DNA from: Longitalea luteola | GTDB lineage: Bacteria; Bacteroidota; Bacteroidia; Chitinophagales; Chitinophagaceae | Length of the DNA: 64,000 bases | Direction of reading: 5' to 3' | Assembly (NCBI RefSeq): GCF_017356035.1 | Contig: NZ_JAFIQX010000004.1 | Location: 558,001 to 622,000, forward strand | Shown: positions 51,773 to 60,848 of the stretch, piece after piece | Position numbering within the stretch: the stretch's first letter is position 1 | Layout of the letters: each line of letters starts with the position of its first letter | Notes under the pieces: generated by a model | What the model was told of the DNA's origin: nothing | Databases searched by the model: none | The model's input: the letters and a program-made list of their open reading frames with translations, nothing else | Made by a program: the position numbers and the translations under genes

Positions 51773-53305
51773 ATGCACCATATGGATCTTCTCGCCCCAT
51801 TAAAAATAACGAAACAGAACGCCGGTGTTTCAACAGGTATATCAACGCTGCCCGCCCATGGTGCGGTCATAGAATCCTTTTCTCCGGTGGATGGTAAACT
51901 GATCGCAACCGTACAAACTGCCGACAAAAGTGATTATGACCTGGTGGTAGCCAAAGCACAGGAAGCTTTCCTGGAATGGCGCACCTGGCCTGCGCCCAAA
52001 CGGGGCGACATCGTGCGCGAGATCGGCGACGCGTTGCGGGTCAATAAAGAACCGCTGGGCAGACTGGTATCGTATGAAATGGGTAAAAGCCTGCAGGAAG
52101 GGCTTGGCGAAGTGCAGGAAATGATCGACATCTGCGATTTTGCCGTGGGACTGTCGCGTCAGTTATACGGATTATCCATGCACAGCGAACGCCCGGCACA
52201 CCGCATGTACGAACAATGGCATCCGCTGGGTATTGTGGGCATTATTTCCGCCTTTAATTTTCCTGTAGCGGTATGGAGCTGGAACAGCATGTTGGCCTGG
52301 ATTTGCGGCGATGTGTGCATCTGGAAACCTTCAGAAAAAACACCGTTATGCGCAGTTGCCTGTCATAATATTATCCAGGAAGTACTGGTACGCAATAAAG
52401 TGCCTGACGGCATAAACGGATTGGTCATTGGCGGCCGCGAAGTGGGTGAATGGTTGTCGGCCGACACCCGTATTCCGCTCGTATCGGCTACCGGTTCAAC
52501 GCGCATGGGCAAAGCTGTAGGGGCTACTGTTGGCGCACGCCTGGGCAGGGCCCTGCTCGAGCTAGGCGGCAATAATGCCATCATAATTTCGAAACATGCC
52601 GACCTGGATATCGCCATCCGCGGAGCCGTCTTTGGCGCTGTAGGCACTGCCGGTCAGCGTTGCACGACCACGCGGCGCCTGATCATCCACGATGAAGTAT
52701 ACGACCTGGTAAAAGATAAACTGGTAGCTGCGTATAATCAATTGCGTATTGGCGACCCGCTTGATGAAAACAACCATGTAGGTCCACTGATCGATAAAGA
52801 TGCAGTTATCGGGTATGAAAAAGCACTCGATGCCTGTAAAAAAGAAGGCGGCCGCTTTATTGTTGAAGGCGGCGTTTTAACCGGTAAAGGGTATGAAAGC
52901 GGTTGTTATGTTAAACCCTGCATTGCCGAAGTGGAGCCTCATTACAAGATCGTTGAACAGGAGACATTCGCGCCTATCCTGTATTTAATGAAATACAGTA
53001 CACTCGACGATGCCATTGCCATTCAAAACAGTGTGCCTCAGGGGTTATCGTCCAGTATTATGACGTTGAACCTGCGCGAAGCGGAGCAGTTCCTGTCGGC
53101 AGCCGGCAGCGATTGTGGTATTGCCAATGTCAATATCGGTACTTCGGGAGCAGAAATTGGCGGCGCTTTTGGCGGAGAAAAAGAAACCGGCGGCGGCCGG
53201 GAAAGTGGCAGCGATGCCTGGAAAGCGTATATGCGACGCCAGACGAATACGATCAACTATTCTACACAATTACCCTTAGCGCAGGGCATTAAATTTCATG
53301 TATAG
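51773..53305 (+). CDS. Aldehyde dehydrogenase, ALDH7 (aminoadipate-semialdehyde) type
   Basis: Starting at ATG 51773, the 510-aa protein has HPLGIVGIISAFNFPVAVWS and the NAD-binding WKPSEKTPL. The catalytic Glu lies in LLELGGNNAIII and the nucleophile Cys in GTAGQRCTTTRRL; GGGRESGSDAWKAYMRRQTN is typical of ALDH7/AASADH. This enzyme class oxidises alpha-aminoadipate semialdehyde in lysine breakdown. The frame is open upstream to 51698, but those codons precede a promoter-like box; ATG 51782 is an alternative. No other lysine-degradation gene is adjacent. Confidence 0.88.
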   Translation: MHHMDLLAPLKITKQNAGVSTGISTLPAHGAVIESFSPVDGKLIATVQTADKSDYDLVVAKAQEAFLEWRTWPAPKRGDIVREIGDALRVNKEPLGRLVSYEMGKSLQEGLGEVQEMIDICDFAVGLSRQLYGLSMHSERPAHRMYEQWHPLGIVGIISAFNFPVAVWSWNSMLAWICGDVCIWKPSEKTPLCAVACHNIIQEVLVRNKVPDGINGLVIGGREVGEWLSADTRIPLVSATGSTRMGKAVGATVGARLGRALLELGGNNAIIISKHADLDIAIRGAVFGAVGTAGQRCTTTRRLIIHDEVYDLVKDKLVAAYNQLRIGDPLDENNHVGPLIDKDAVIGYEKALDACKKEGGRFIVEGGVLTGKGYESGCYVKPCIAEVEPHYKIVEQETFAPILYLMKYSTLDDAIAIQNSVPQGLSSSIMTLNLREAEQFLSAAGSDCGIANVNIGTSGAEIGGAFGGEKETGGGRESGSDAWKAYMRRQTNTINYSTQLPLAQGIKFHV

Positions 53306-53366
53306 GCCTCCATATTTAATTTAATGCGTTATTACATATTAAAAAGCTTTCGTTTAAAGGCATAAT

Positions 53367-53472
53367 CCTGATTTCGAGATTTTGAGACATGCCTGCCGGC
53401 AGGCAGGTTTTGGGATCTTGAGATTTCATCCAGATTCTGCCTTTGGTCAAATCTCAAAATCCCGAAATCAGC
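53367..53472. repeat. Inverted repeat with ATTT-heptamer periodicity
   Basis: CTGATTTCGAGATTTTGAG (from 53367) is complementary to the segment ending GAAATCAGC at 53472. Both arms show a 7-bp ATTT spacing. The left part also carries the palindrome CCTGCCGGCAGG. It lies downstream of the ALDH7 gene and could terminate transcription. Confidence 0.7.
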
Positions 53473-53580
53473 AATCGCTAAATTCCTTAACGCGTGCCTC
53501 ATACCTTGATTTCAGGCCTGTAAGCAAACAATATTGACTTACTTATAGCGTTAATTCTTGTCTGTCAAGCTGAAACCGGT

Positions 53581-55095
53581 ATGAAGAAACTTTACTTGCT
53601 GCTTTTATCTACCACTGTTATGCATATAGCCAATTCCCAAATGCGGCTGGGAATAATGGGTGGTCCTCACTCCTCTTCAGTAATTGAAAAGAACTTTATA
53701 CCGGATTGGGATAATACCGTAAAGCCTTACTATACGAAAAGAAGCGGTATGCATATCGGGCTTATGGGTGAAATGTCGCTTGGTTACAGCAATAAATGGT
53801 ATTTCCAGCCTGGTATTTTATACATGACCAAGGGCAGAAAATACCAACGCCTGTATGACACCATCCAGGTGAAAACAGACACCGTCTTTCACAGCAATAC
53901 TTACTACACCAACTATATTGAAGTACCGCTGAATTTTGCGTTAAAACTTCCGCTGAACAAAAGCAGGAGAAGCAACTTCATCATCAGCGCCGGTCCATAC
54001 GTATCGTTTTTTTATAATGGTAAGGAAACATCCGAAACGCGGATCTCCTATGACGATTCATCCATCACTTATTCAAAAGATGAATCAAACATCCAGGTTG
54101 GCAAAGATGATCATAAGGTCACTACGCTGGATCTGGGCGTAAATGCCCGGGTAGGTTTTGAATTTGGAAACCTGTTGCTGACCGGTTTCATCAGCCAGGG
54201 ATTGACCAGTTTTTACGATGCGCCATACAAAGGCAGCTTCAAACACCGGGTTATTGGCGCTTCCATTGGCTTGTGGCTGGGTAAAAAAGTGGTGTTGACG
54301 AATGATAAGGACAAAGACGGGGTGCTCGATAAAGTGGACGGCTGTCCCGATGTGGCAGGTTCACCGAAGGCAGGCGGTTGTCCTGATAAAGACGGCGATG
54401 GCGTGGCAGATGGGGTGGATAAATGTCCGGATGAGCCAGGACTTGCCCGCGATGCAGGCTGTCCCATTCGTGACCGCGACCATGATACCGTTCTTGATCC
54501 TGAAGATAAATGTCCTGACGTACCAGGACTTATGAAATACCAGGGCTGTCCGCCACCCGACACCGACGGCGATGGCATCAACGACGAAAATGATCTTTGT
54601 ATTGACAAACCAGGCCCGGCCGACTTTAATGGTTGCCCCGTGCCCGACAGCGATAGCGATGGCATAAATGACAAAGAGGATAAATGTCCTACTGTGGCCG
54701 GCGTACGGGAAAACAGCGGTTGTCCGGCCATTAAGAAAGAGATCGTTGACCGCGTGAACTATGCGGCCAAGAAGATCTTCTTTGCCACGGGAAGCGACAA
54801 GATCCTGCCGGCTTCCTTCGCCGCCCTGAATAATGTGGTAGCCATTCTGAGGAATGATACTAGCCTTAAACTGGTGGTAGCGGGTTATACGGATAATGTA
54901 GGCAAACCGGCATCGAATTTGATCCTGTCGCAAAAACGCGCTGATGCCGTTAAGAACTACCTGGTTCAAAAAGGGCTTGACGCCAGCAGATTAACAGCTA
55001 TCGGCTATGGCCAGGAAAACCCGGTTGACGATAACAGCAGACCCGAGGGCCGGGCAGCAAATCGACGGGTGGAACTGAAACTATCGCAGCGATAG
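53581..55095 (+). CDS. OmpA-family protein with beta-barrel and thrombospondin type 3 repeats
   Basis: The 504-aa outer-membrane protein has a signal peptide (YLLLLSTTVMHIANSQ) and an N-terminal barrel of about 220 residues ending IGASIGLWLGKKVVL. Five or so calcium-binding TSP3 repeats follow (DKDKDGVLDKVDGCPDVAG and similar). The C-terminal OmpA peptidoglycan-binding domain (about 395-504) has ATGSDKILPASFAAL, VAGYTDNVGKPASN, and RAANRRVELKL. It should link the outer membrane to the cell wall. It is a separate paralogue class from the OmpA fusion at 13.9 kb. Confidence 0.9.
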   Translation: MKKLYLLLLSTTVMHIANSQMRLGIMGGPHSSSVIEKNFIPDWDNTVKPYYTKRSGMHIGLMGEMSLGYSNKWYFQPGILYMTKGRKYQRLYDTIQVKTDTVFHSNTYYTNYIEVPLNFALKLPLNKSRRSNFIISAGPYVSFFYNGKETSETRISYDDSSITYSKDESNIQVGKDDHKVTTLDLGVNARVGFEFGNLLLTGFISQGLTSFYDAPYKGSFKHRVIGASIGLWLGKKVVLTNDKDKDGVLDKVDGCPDVAGSPKAGGCPDKDGDGVADGVDKCPDEPGLARDAGCPIRDRDHDTVLDPEDKCPDVPGLMKYQGCPPPDTDGDGINDENDLCIDKPGPADFNGCPVPDSDSDGINDKEDKCPTVAGVRENSGCPAIKKEIVDRVNYAAKKIFFATGSDKILPASFAALNNVVAILRNDTSLKLVVAGYTDNVGKPASNLILSQKRADAVKNYLVQKGLDASRLTAIGYGQENPVDDNSRPEGRAANRRVELKLSQR

Positions 55096-55440
55096 CAGTT
55101 GAAAGCGGCGCCTGCCCATTGCAAAGCGGGATCTTTTCAAAGTTTGCAAAAGGTTATGAGTTGCGATCCTGCTCGTAATATAATTGTCGCTTAATCTCGA
55201 ACAAATTACCAGCCACTCATGTAAATAAGATACATGTGTGGCTTTTAATTTTATATTTTGTGCCAGGCGGAGAATGAACGTTTGTAAAAGCAGCCGCCTG
55301 AATTTGGGCAATAAACGCAGTTCATTCTCCCGGTTATAGGGTTCATGAAATGTTAAGAATTAGTAAAAAACAAGATATTTGGACCGTATTACCATTAATA
55401 AACTTACGTTACACATCTGTAAAGCAAAAAAAACTTGTAA
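55096..55440. other. Leader region of the S8 protease gene with competing hairpins
   Basis: No gene is seen. GGAGAATGAAC (55269-55279) pairs perfectly with GTTCATTCTCC (55320-55330). The overlapping AGGCGG (55265-55270) can instead pair with CCGCCT (55294-55299). The two stems share bases 55269-55270 and compete. CTATCGCAGCGATAG (55081-55095) at the end of the OmpA gene is a further small palindrome. Confidence 0.4.
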
Positions 55441-57153
55441 ATGAACAAACTGGTAAAAGTAGCAGGATTAGTTACTGCCATGGTGATTGCTGACCAAACG
55501 GCCTTTGCGCAGCAAGAGAAAAGCATAAAAACAGGAGATGTGCCGAAGGGATGGCACCTGCTCGACAAAACCAAGGACGGGTATCACGGGATCAGTCTCG
55601 ATAAAGCCTATGAATTCATCCGTACCAAAAACCTGAAATCAAAGACTGTTGTAGTGGCGGTCATCGATTCGGGTATCGATACGCTGCATGAAGACCTGAA
55701 AGAAGTGCTGTGGGTGAACCCAAAGGAGATCCCGGGCAATAATATCGATGATGACGGCAACGGTTATACTGATGATATCCACGGGTGGAACTTCATAGGC
55801 GGAAAAGACGGCAAGAACGTAAAACAGGACTCTTATGAAGGCGCCCGCGTTTACCATATGTACAAGGAGAAGTTCGCCGGTAAGAGCATAGACACCGCTA
55901 CGCTGTCGGCCGAAGAAAAAGATGAGTACAAAATGTGGCTGAAATCGAAAAAGAAGATCGAAGGGGAAGGCGCCGATGAAGGCGTTGACCTGGGAATGCT
56001 GAAAAGAGCGTTGAGCAGCGCACAGAAAAGCGACAGCATCATGCGTAAAGCGCTGAAAAAAGAAACTTATACCGGCTCCGATGTAGATACTTTCACGGCT
56101 GTTTCATCAAACGAAAAAACGGCTAAAGGCAGCCTGTTGTATTTATTCAAAGCCAACCAGATGATGGAAACCACCAACAAGGAATTCCTGGAAGGTTTTG
56201 AAGAGTTTGTAAGCGGTGAAGAAAGAAAGGCAGAGGCCAAGGAAAAAGCGCCTCAAAATTACCGCGGCGATATCACCAAAGACAATGAGGCCGATATCAA
56301 CGACCGCAACTATGGTAATCCCGATGTAATGGCTTCTACCCCATTCCATGGTACGCACGTGGCCGGTATCATCGGCGCTGTGCGCAACAATGGTAAAGGT
56401 ATGGATGGCGTTGCCGACAATGTACGCATCATGATGATCCGCGCCGTACCCGATGGCGACGAGCATGATAAAGATATTGCCCTGGCAATTCGCTATGCAA
56501 CTGACAATGGCGCCAAGATCGTGAACATGAGCTTCGGTAAAGATTTCTCGCCCCAGAAAAAATGGGTAGACGAAGCCGTTAAATATGCAGAAAGCAAAGG
56601 CGTATTACTGGTACATGCAGCTGGTAACGATGCCAAAAACATAGATACCGCTGACAATTTCCCGAATGCTTATATGAAAGGAAGCAATGAAAAAGCCTCT
56701 AACTGGATCACGGTAGGCGCCAGTGGCGATCCGAAATCCGGTGGCTTTACAGCCTCTTTTTCCAACTATGGCAAACAACAGGTAGATGTATTTGCACCCG
56801 GTGTCAAGATCTACTCAAGCATTCCTGGAGGCAACACCTACGGCAATGCCCAGGGTACGAGCATGGCCTGCCCGGTAGTAGCCGGCACAGCCGCCTTCCT
56901 GCTGCAATACTTCCCTTACCTTACGCCGCAGCAATTAAAATATTGCATTATGAAATCGGCCCAGGTGCCCGACGCCAAGGTTAGAAAACCCGGTACTGAG
57001 GAAATGGTTGCTTTAACTGACCTGAGCGAAAGCGGTGGTATTATCAATGCCTACGAAGCCGCTAAAGTAGCTGCTACATTGGATCCTTCCGGCAAAAAAG
57101 CTTCGCCCAAAAAATCTTCTGCCAAACCAACGCTGAAGAACAAAAAAGGATAA
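55441..57153 (+). CDS. Subtilisin-like S8 family serine peptidase, exported
   Basis: The 570-aa protein has a signal peptide (VKVAGLVTAMVIADQTAFAQ). The subtilase triad is Asp76 in VVVAVIDSGIDTLHEDL, His303 in PFHGTHVAGI, and Ser474 in GTSMACPVVAG. A large charged helical insert of about 200 residues (about 105-290, rich in Lys/Glu) separates the Asp and His motifs, which is unusual for compact subtilisins but seen in Bacteroidota members. The C-terminal tail is Lys/Ser-rich (KKASPKKSSAKPTLKNKKG). It is monocistronic, with a terminator-like hairpin at 57184. Confidence 0.92.
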   Translation: MNKLVKVAGLVTAMVIADQTAFAQQEKSIKTGDVPKGWHLLDKTKDGYHGISLDKAYEFIRTKNLKSKTVVVAVIDSGIDTLHEDLKEVLWVNPKEIPGNNIDDDGNGYTDDIHGWNFIGGKDGKNVKQDSYEGARVYHMYKEKFAGKSIDTATLSAEEKDEYKMWLKSKKKIEGEGADEGVDLGMLKRALSSAQKSDSIMRKALKKETYTGSDVDTFTAVSSNEKTAKGSLLYLFKANQMMETTNKEFLEGFEEFVSGEERKAEAKEKAPQNYRGDITKDNEADINDRNYGNPDVMASTPFHGTHVAGIIGAVRNNGKGMDGVADNVRIMMIRAVPDGDEHDKDIALAIRYATDNGAKIVNMSFGKDFSPQKKWVDEAVKYAESKGVLLVHAAGNDAKNIDTADNFPNAYMKGSNEKASNWITVGASGDPKSGGFTASFSNYGKQQVDVFAPGVKIYSSIPGGNTYGNAQGTSMACPVVAGTAAFLLQYFPYLTPQQLKYCIMKSAQVPDAKVRKPGTEEMVALTDLSESGGIINAYEAAKVAATLDPSGKKASPKKSSAKPTLKNKKG

Positions 57154-57165
57154 GCTTACTTAGAT

Positions 57166-57193
57166 AGTTACAGGGTACAGGTTACAGGGTAAA
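57166..57193. repeat. Heptamer array, word GGNTACA
   Basis: Four in-phase heptamers (AGTTACA, GGGTACA, GGTTACA, GGGTAAA) lie just after the S8 protease gene. Confidence 0.75.
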
Positions 57194-57220
57194 ACCGGTA
57201 ATTTGTACCCTGTTTATTTT
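57184..57220 (+). terminator. Terminator-like hairpin after S8 protease gene
   Basis: ACAGGGTA (57184-57191) pairs with TACCCTGT (57206-57213), followed by TTATTTT. The left arm is built from the heptamer array, a case where array and terminator coincide. Confidence 0.7.
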
Positions 57221-57221
57221 A

Positions 57222-57345
57222 GTTACCGGTCGCCGGTTACCGCGAAAAGGCACCCTTTAATCAGCGCCTGCACATGCGACCAATGCCGGAAAAATAGTAA
57301 GCCTCGAAATAATGTCCTGGCGACCGGCGCAAGGTAACCGGTAAC
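57222..57345. repeat. Inverted heptamers GTTACCG / CGGTAAC
   Basis: Three heptamers lie at 57222-57242 and four complementary ones at 57318-57345. It lies in the gap upstream of the DinB gene. Confidence 0.75.
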
Positions 57346-57429
57346 ACATTCGGATATTCTGAAACATTCTAACTTTGTACACCTGTAACCTGGAACATGT
57401 ATTTTAAGTATTTTTAGAAAAAAGAAAGT

Positions 57430-58002
57430 ATGTTGCGTAAAAGCGAAATAACTGTACCTGATTTTTACAAAACCTATATCAATGCCCTGCAGGAAGAAGA
57501 ACTGCAGGAGGCCCTTGCCAACAACACCCGCCGTTTTAGAAAACTGCTTAAACAGATCCCGCATAATAAGATCAACTATGCGTATGCGGAAGGCAAATGG
57601 ACGATCAAGGAACTGCTGCAACATATCATCGATGCTGAACGGGTATTCATTTACCGGGCCCTTACATTTGCCCGCCGCGACCCGGCTCCCCTGCCCGGCT
57701 TCGATGAAAACAACTGGGCCATTACTGCCAAAGCCCCCAAACGCAAATGGAACGAACTGGTAGAAGAATTCAAATTGCTCCGTAATGCCAATGAGATCTT
57801 CCTGAACTCACTCGACAACGATCAATTGTTACAGACCGGTTCTGCCAATAACAGTACGATCAGTGTGGCGGGACTGGCGTTTGTTTGTGCAGGCCATGTT
57901 GCTCATCATATGCGTATTATCAGGGAAAGATACCTGGATGAACAATCCGGCGATAAAGTGAAAGTGAACGGTATTAAAAAGAAGAAAAAGAAGAAACAAT
58001 AA
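57430..58002 (+). CDS. DinB family protein
   Basis: The 190-aa four-helix protein has a DinB/YfiT-like metal site: the first His in LLQHIIDAERVFIYRALTFA and the others in CAGHVAHHMRIIRERYL, 90 residues later. KWTIKELLQHIIDAE is the usual DinB start. It ends with a run of nine Lys/Gln residues (KKKKKKKQ). DinB-type proteins include thiol transferases (bacillithiol, mycothiol); the role here is unknown. It is convergent with the DUF2520-type gene. Confidence 0.85.
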   Translation: MLRKSEITVPDFYKTYINALQEEELQEALANNTRRFRKLLKQIPHNKINYAYAEGKWTIKELLQHIIDAERVFIYRALTFARRDPAPLPGFDENNWAITAKAPKRKWNELVEEFKLLRNANEIFLNSLDNDQLLQTGSANNSTISVAGLAFVCAGHVAHHMRIIRERYLDEQSGDKVKVNGIKKKKKKKQ

Positions 58003-58018
58003 TGAATGTGATAACTGG

Positions 58019-58786
58019 TTAACTCTCCCCATACATTTTCCTGATGCTGTCGGTAAAGAGGGTGTACATTACTTTCAGTGAAGGATGCGTTTGTAACAGC
58101 TCGAGGTGTTTTTGAATGGTGGCCTGGTCGTTGCGAATGGCCGGACCCGTTTGTACAGCAGCCGGCTCATGTTCATGTAACCGGTCGGCTACCGCAGTGA
58201 TCAGGGGCAACAACATGGTAAAATCAACCTGTTCCTGCAAACAATAGGCTTTTGCCAGGGCATATAAATGATTCGTGAAATTGCTTACCATGACGGCTGC
58301 AAGATGCAGTTTCAACCGCTGTTCGTCATTGGCCTGCTGCACCTGGTTCGAAACAGTGCCGGCAAATTCAGTGATCAGGGTAAGATCATCCTCCGTATTG
58401 CCATCAACCAGGAAGGGGATATCGGGCAGTTCATTCAGTTCGCTGCGCAGGCTTTGCAGCGGATACAAAACGCCATAGTTTTTACTGCAGGAACTCAAGA
58501 CGTCTTTTGATACCGCCCCGGCTGTATGTACAACCAATTTATTATTTACCTGTAGTTCTGCAGCAACAGCAGCAATGGCGGAATCACTTACGGCTATTAC
58601 ATACAGATCGGCTGATGGATCGGTGTGTTTCAGATCATGGGTAAAGGAAGCTGAAAGCATATCGGCCAGTTCCTCAGCGTGCAATCGATCTCTGCCATAC
58701 ACCTGTATGATCTCGTGCTCTGCCGCTAAAAATCTTTTTCCCAATATGGTGGCAACGTTTCCTGTACCGATTATTACTATTCTCAA
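58019..58786 (-). CDS. Rossmann-like / DUF2520 domain protein
   Basis: The 255-aa protein begins with NAD(P)-binding RIVIIGTGNVATILGKRF. LYVIAVSDSAIAAVAAEL, LVVHTAGAVSKDVL and YGVLYPLQSL follow. The C-terminal helical DUF2520 half is QRLKLHLAAVMVSNFTNHLY. The fold resembles NADP-dependent F420/ketopantoate-type reductases; the substrate is unknown. The only suitable start is TTG at 58786. The pcm gene lies downstream on the opposite side of a repeat region, on the same strand. Confidence 0.82.
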   Translation of the reverse strand: MRIVIIGTGNVATILGKRFLAAEHEIIQVYGRDRLHAEELADMLSASFTHDLKHTDPSADLYVIAVSDSAIAAVAAELQVNNKLVVHTAGAVSKDVLSSCSKNYGVLYPLQSLRSELNELPDIPFLVDGNTEDDLTLITEFAGTVSNQVQQANDEQRLKLHLAAVMVSNFTNHLYALAKAYCLQEQVDFTMLLPLITAVADRLHEHEPAAVQTGPAIRNDQATIQKHLELLQTHPSLKVMYTLFTDSIRKMYGES

Positions 58787-58823
58787 TGCTTTGTTTTACG
58801 TTTTTGTTCTTGATGCTGAACTG

Positions 58824-58858
58824 CAGTTGCCAGTCACCGGTTACCAGTGTCAGATTCC
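58824..58858. repeat. Heptamer array (CAGTTGC type)
   Basis: Five heptamers in phase (CAGTTGC, CAGTCAC, CGGTTAC and relatives). It lies between pcm and the DUF2520-type gene. Confidence 0.7.
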
Positions 58859-58879
58859 AGGGCTTATGCCCGTTGTTTA

Positions 58880-58919
58880 CATTATTACATTATCACATCA
58901 TCACATTATCACATTGCCA
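58880..58919. repeat. Octamer array (CATTATCA), five units
   Basis: Five in-phase octamers end 6 bp before the pcm stop codon. The same word occurs at 9079 and 34004. Confidence 0.85.
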
Positions 58920-58925
58920 CGTGGA

Positions 58926-59582
58926 TCATTGGTTCTTCCCTTCTACCATGGGCACAAACGAAAAATTATCAAAATACTCTTCCGTTATGCTTCCATCGCG
59001 TTGTTTCGTAATGCGTAACATACGTTGAATATGCCCCTCGCCTACCGGTATCACCATTTTACCACCCACTTTTAACTGATCTATTAATTTAGGCGGAATA
59101 TACGGCGCTGCTGCAGTAACGATCACCTTGTCGAATGGTGCATAAGTGGGCAGGCCTTCATAGCCGTCACCGTAAAAATATTTGATGTTGGGGTATTTAC
59201 TTCTCAGGATAAAACCACGGTGTTCTTCAAACAGTTTTTTCTGCCGCTCTATAGTATATACCTGTGCGTTCATTTCGCCCAGAATGATGGCCTGGTAACC
59301 GCTGCCGGTACCAATCTCCAGCACTTTTTCGTAAGGCTTTATTTCGAGCAACTGGGTTTGATAAGCAACAGTGTAAGGTTGAGAAATGGTTTGTCCCTCA
59401 GCAATGGGAAACGCCCGGTCTTCATAGGCAACGCGGTCTAAAGCTGAATCCAGAAAGTAATGCCGGGGAACCTGTAGAATGGCTGTTAGCACCCGCTCAT
59501 CGGTAATGCCTTTCTGCTTTAATTGGTCAACCAGTTGTTTACGCAGCCCTTTATGCCGGTAGGTGTCTTCAAACGTTCTCAT
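58926..59582 (-). CDS. pcm: Protein-L-isoaspartate O-methyltransferase
   Basis: The 218-aa methyltransferase (ATG 59582; a GTG three codons upstream is possible) repairs isoaspartyl residues. It has VPRHYFLDSALDRVAYEDRA and PIAEGQTISQPYTVAYQTQL, the family motif, and the AdoMet site VLEIGTGSGYQAIIL. VTAAAPYIPPKLIDQLKVGG and MVIPVGEGHIQRM follow. Motifs and length agree with bacterial Pcm. It is cytosolic. It is the downstream gene of a minus-strand pair with the aldo/keto reductase, separated by a repeat. Confidence 0.92.
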   Translation of the reverse strand: MRTFEDTYRHKGLRKQLVDQLKQKGITDERVLTAILQVPRHYFLDSALDRVAYEDRAFPIAEGQTISQPYTVAYQTQLLEIKPYEKVLEIGTGSGYQAIILGEMNAQVYTIERQKKLFEEHRGFILRSKYPNIKYFYGDGYEGLPTYAPFDKVIVTAAAPYIPPKLIDQLKVGGKMVIPVGEGHIQRMLRITKQRDGSITEEYFDNFSFVPMVEGKNQ

Positions 59583-59659
59583 AAACGGCACAAAGATAGT
59601 TCAATTGTGGTTAGCTCGGGCCTTCTGTTTAAGATGAAAATGAACTGGTTATAGTTTGT

Positions 59660-59715
59660 GTTACCAGTCACCGGGTTCCGGTTTCCAGGCATCCGGCGAC
59701 TGGTAACTGGTAATT
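59660..59715. repeat. Heptamer array (GTTACCA ... GGTAACT), eight units, palindromic
   Basis: Eight heptamers in one phase. The first half (GTTACCA, GTCACCG) is complementary to the second (GGCGACT, GGTAACT), so it folds on itself like 44054-44123. It ends at the aldo/keto-reductase stop codon. Confidence 0.85.
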
Positions 59716-60608
59716 TATAATTCTCCCCGTGAAGCTGCATACAGCTCATACCAATCCTGGTGATCGAGGTCAATGGTAAAGGCATTGGCAATATTGCGGA
59801 TGCGTTGCTCACTAATGGTTCCAACTAATGGCAGCGCGCCCAATTTAACCAGCCAGGCAACGGCTAAGGACTCTATATCAGCATTGTATTTTTTGCCGAT
59901 CGTTTCCAGTCTCGAACGCACTTTTACGGCCTGCGCGTCGGTGCCATTGGCAATGCGGCCTGCAGCGAGGGGTGCTGAAGCGAGCGGACGCATATACCGC
60001 TGTTTGATATAATCGAGCTGCCCATTGTCGAGCGCCGATGTGTTCAGCAGGTTCAGTTCAATATGATTGGTTACAATAGGCGTTTTTAACAACGAAGCCA
60101 GTAACTGGTGTTGAAACACGGTGAAATTGACTACCCCAACGTTCTTCACCTTACCCGAATCTTTCAGGCGTTGCAATGCCAGTGCAGTTTCTTCCACGTT
60201 CGACAGCGGATCGAGGTGATTGAGCAGAAAGATATCGATGTAATCGGTTTTCAGTTTCCGCAGGGAATTGTCTACACTTTTAAGTATATGATCTTTGGAA
60301 GTGTTATAATGGTTGATGCGCACGCCAGGCAGGCCGGCATGTGGGGTAACCAGTCCACATTTGGAAAATAAAACAATATCTTCTCTTTTGAACGATTTGC
60401 GGCTGATCAGTTTGCCAAACAGTTCCTCGCACTGGTAGTCGCCGTAAATATCAGCATGATCAAAGGTATTAATCCCCAGTTCCAGACAGAGATTAACGAT
60501 CTTTTCCATGGTGTCGGCAGCATCGTTCTTTACTTCATTCCATCTGTAAAAACCATAAATGGCCGGTGATACTTTAGGGCCCGAATCACTGAGATAAATT
60601 TTTTGCAT
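59715..60608 (-). CDS. Aldo/keto reductase
   Basis: The 297-aa TIM-barrel oxidoreductase starts at ATG 60608 (MQKIYLSDSGPKVSPAIYGF). It has GINTFDHADIYGDYQCEELF (catalytic Asp/Tyr), VLFSKCG (the Lys), and DIFLLNHLDPL (the His), completing the tetrad. PLVGTISEQRIRNIANAFTI is the NADPH-binding segment. It resembles the YdhF-type group. Physiological substrate unknown. Upstream in-frame codons to 60662 have no typical start support. Confidence 0.9.
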   Translation of the reverse strand: MQKIYLSDSGPKVSPAIYGFYRWNEVKNDAADTMEKIVNLCLELGINTFDHADIYGDYQCEELFGKLISRKSFKREDIVLFSKCGLVTPHAGLPGVRINHYNTSKDHILKSVDNSLRKLKTDYIDIFLLNHLDPLSNVEETALALQRLKDSGKVKNVGVVNFTVFQHQLLASLLKTPIVTNHIELNLLNTSALDNGQLDYIKQRYMRPLASAPLAAGRIANGTDAQAVKVRSRLETIGKKYNADIESLAVAWLVKLGALPLVGTISEQRIRNIANAFTIDLDHQDWYELYAASRGEL

Positions 60609-60848
60609 GCAGCTTACTGTTTTCTGTTTTACAATAATCGGGATTAAATTAATACAATACAAACTTTAGCCTTCACAAGTTTGTGCCATTCAATCTGCTG
60701 CCTGCAAATGGGGAAATGGCAAAAAAGGAAGTTTTTTTGTTAATAAGTAGCAGGAGCGCTTATTTTGTGTCCTTTACAAAAATCAATAAAACACCTCTAT
60801 TTTGCCCATTATTCCGGTCAATCTGTATATCCGTTAAAAAACAACTCA

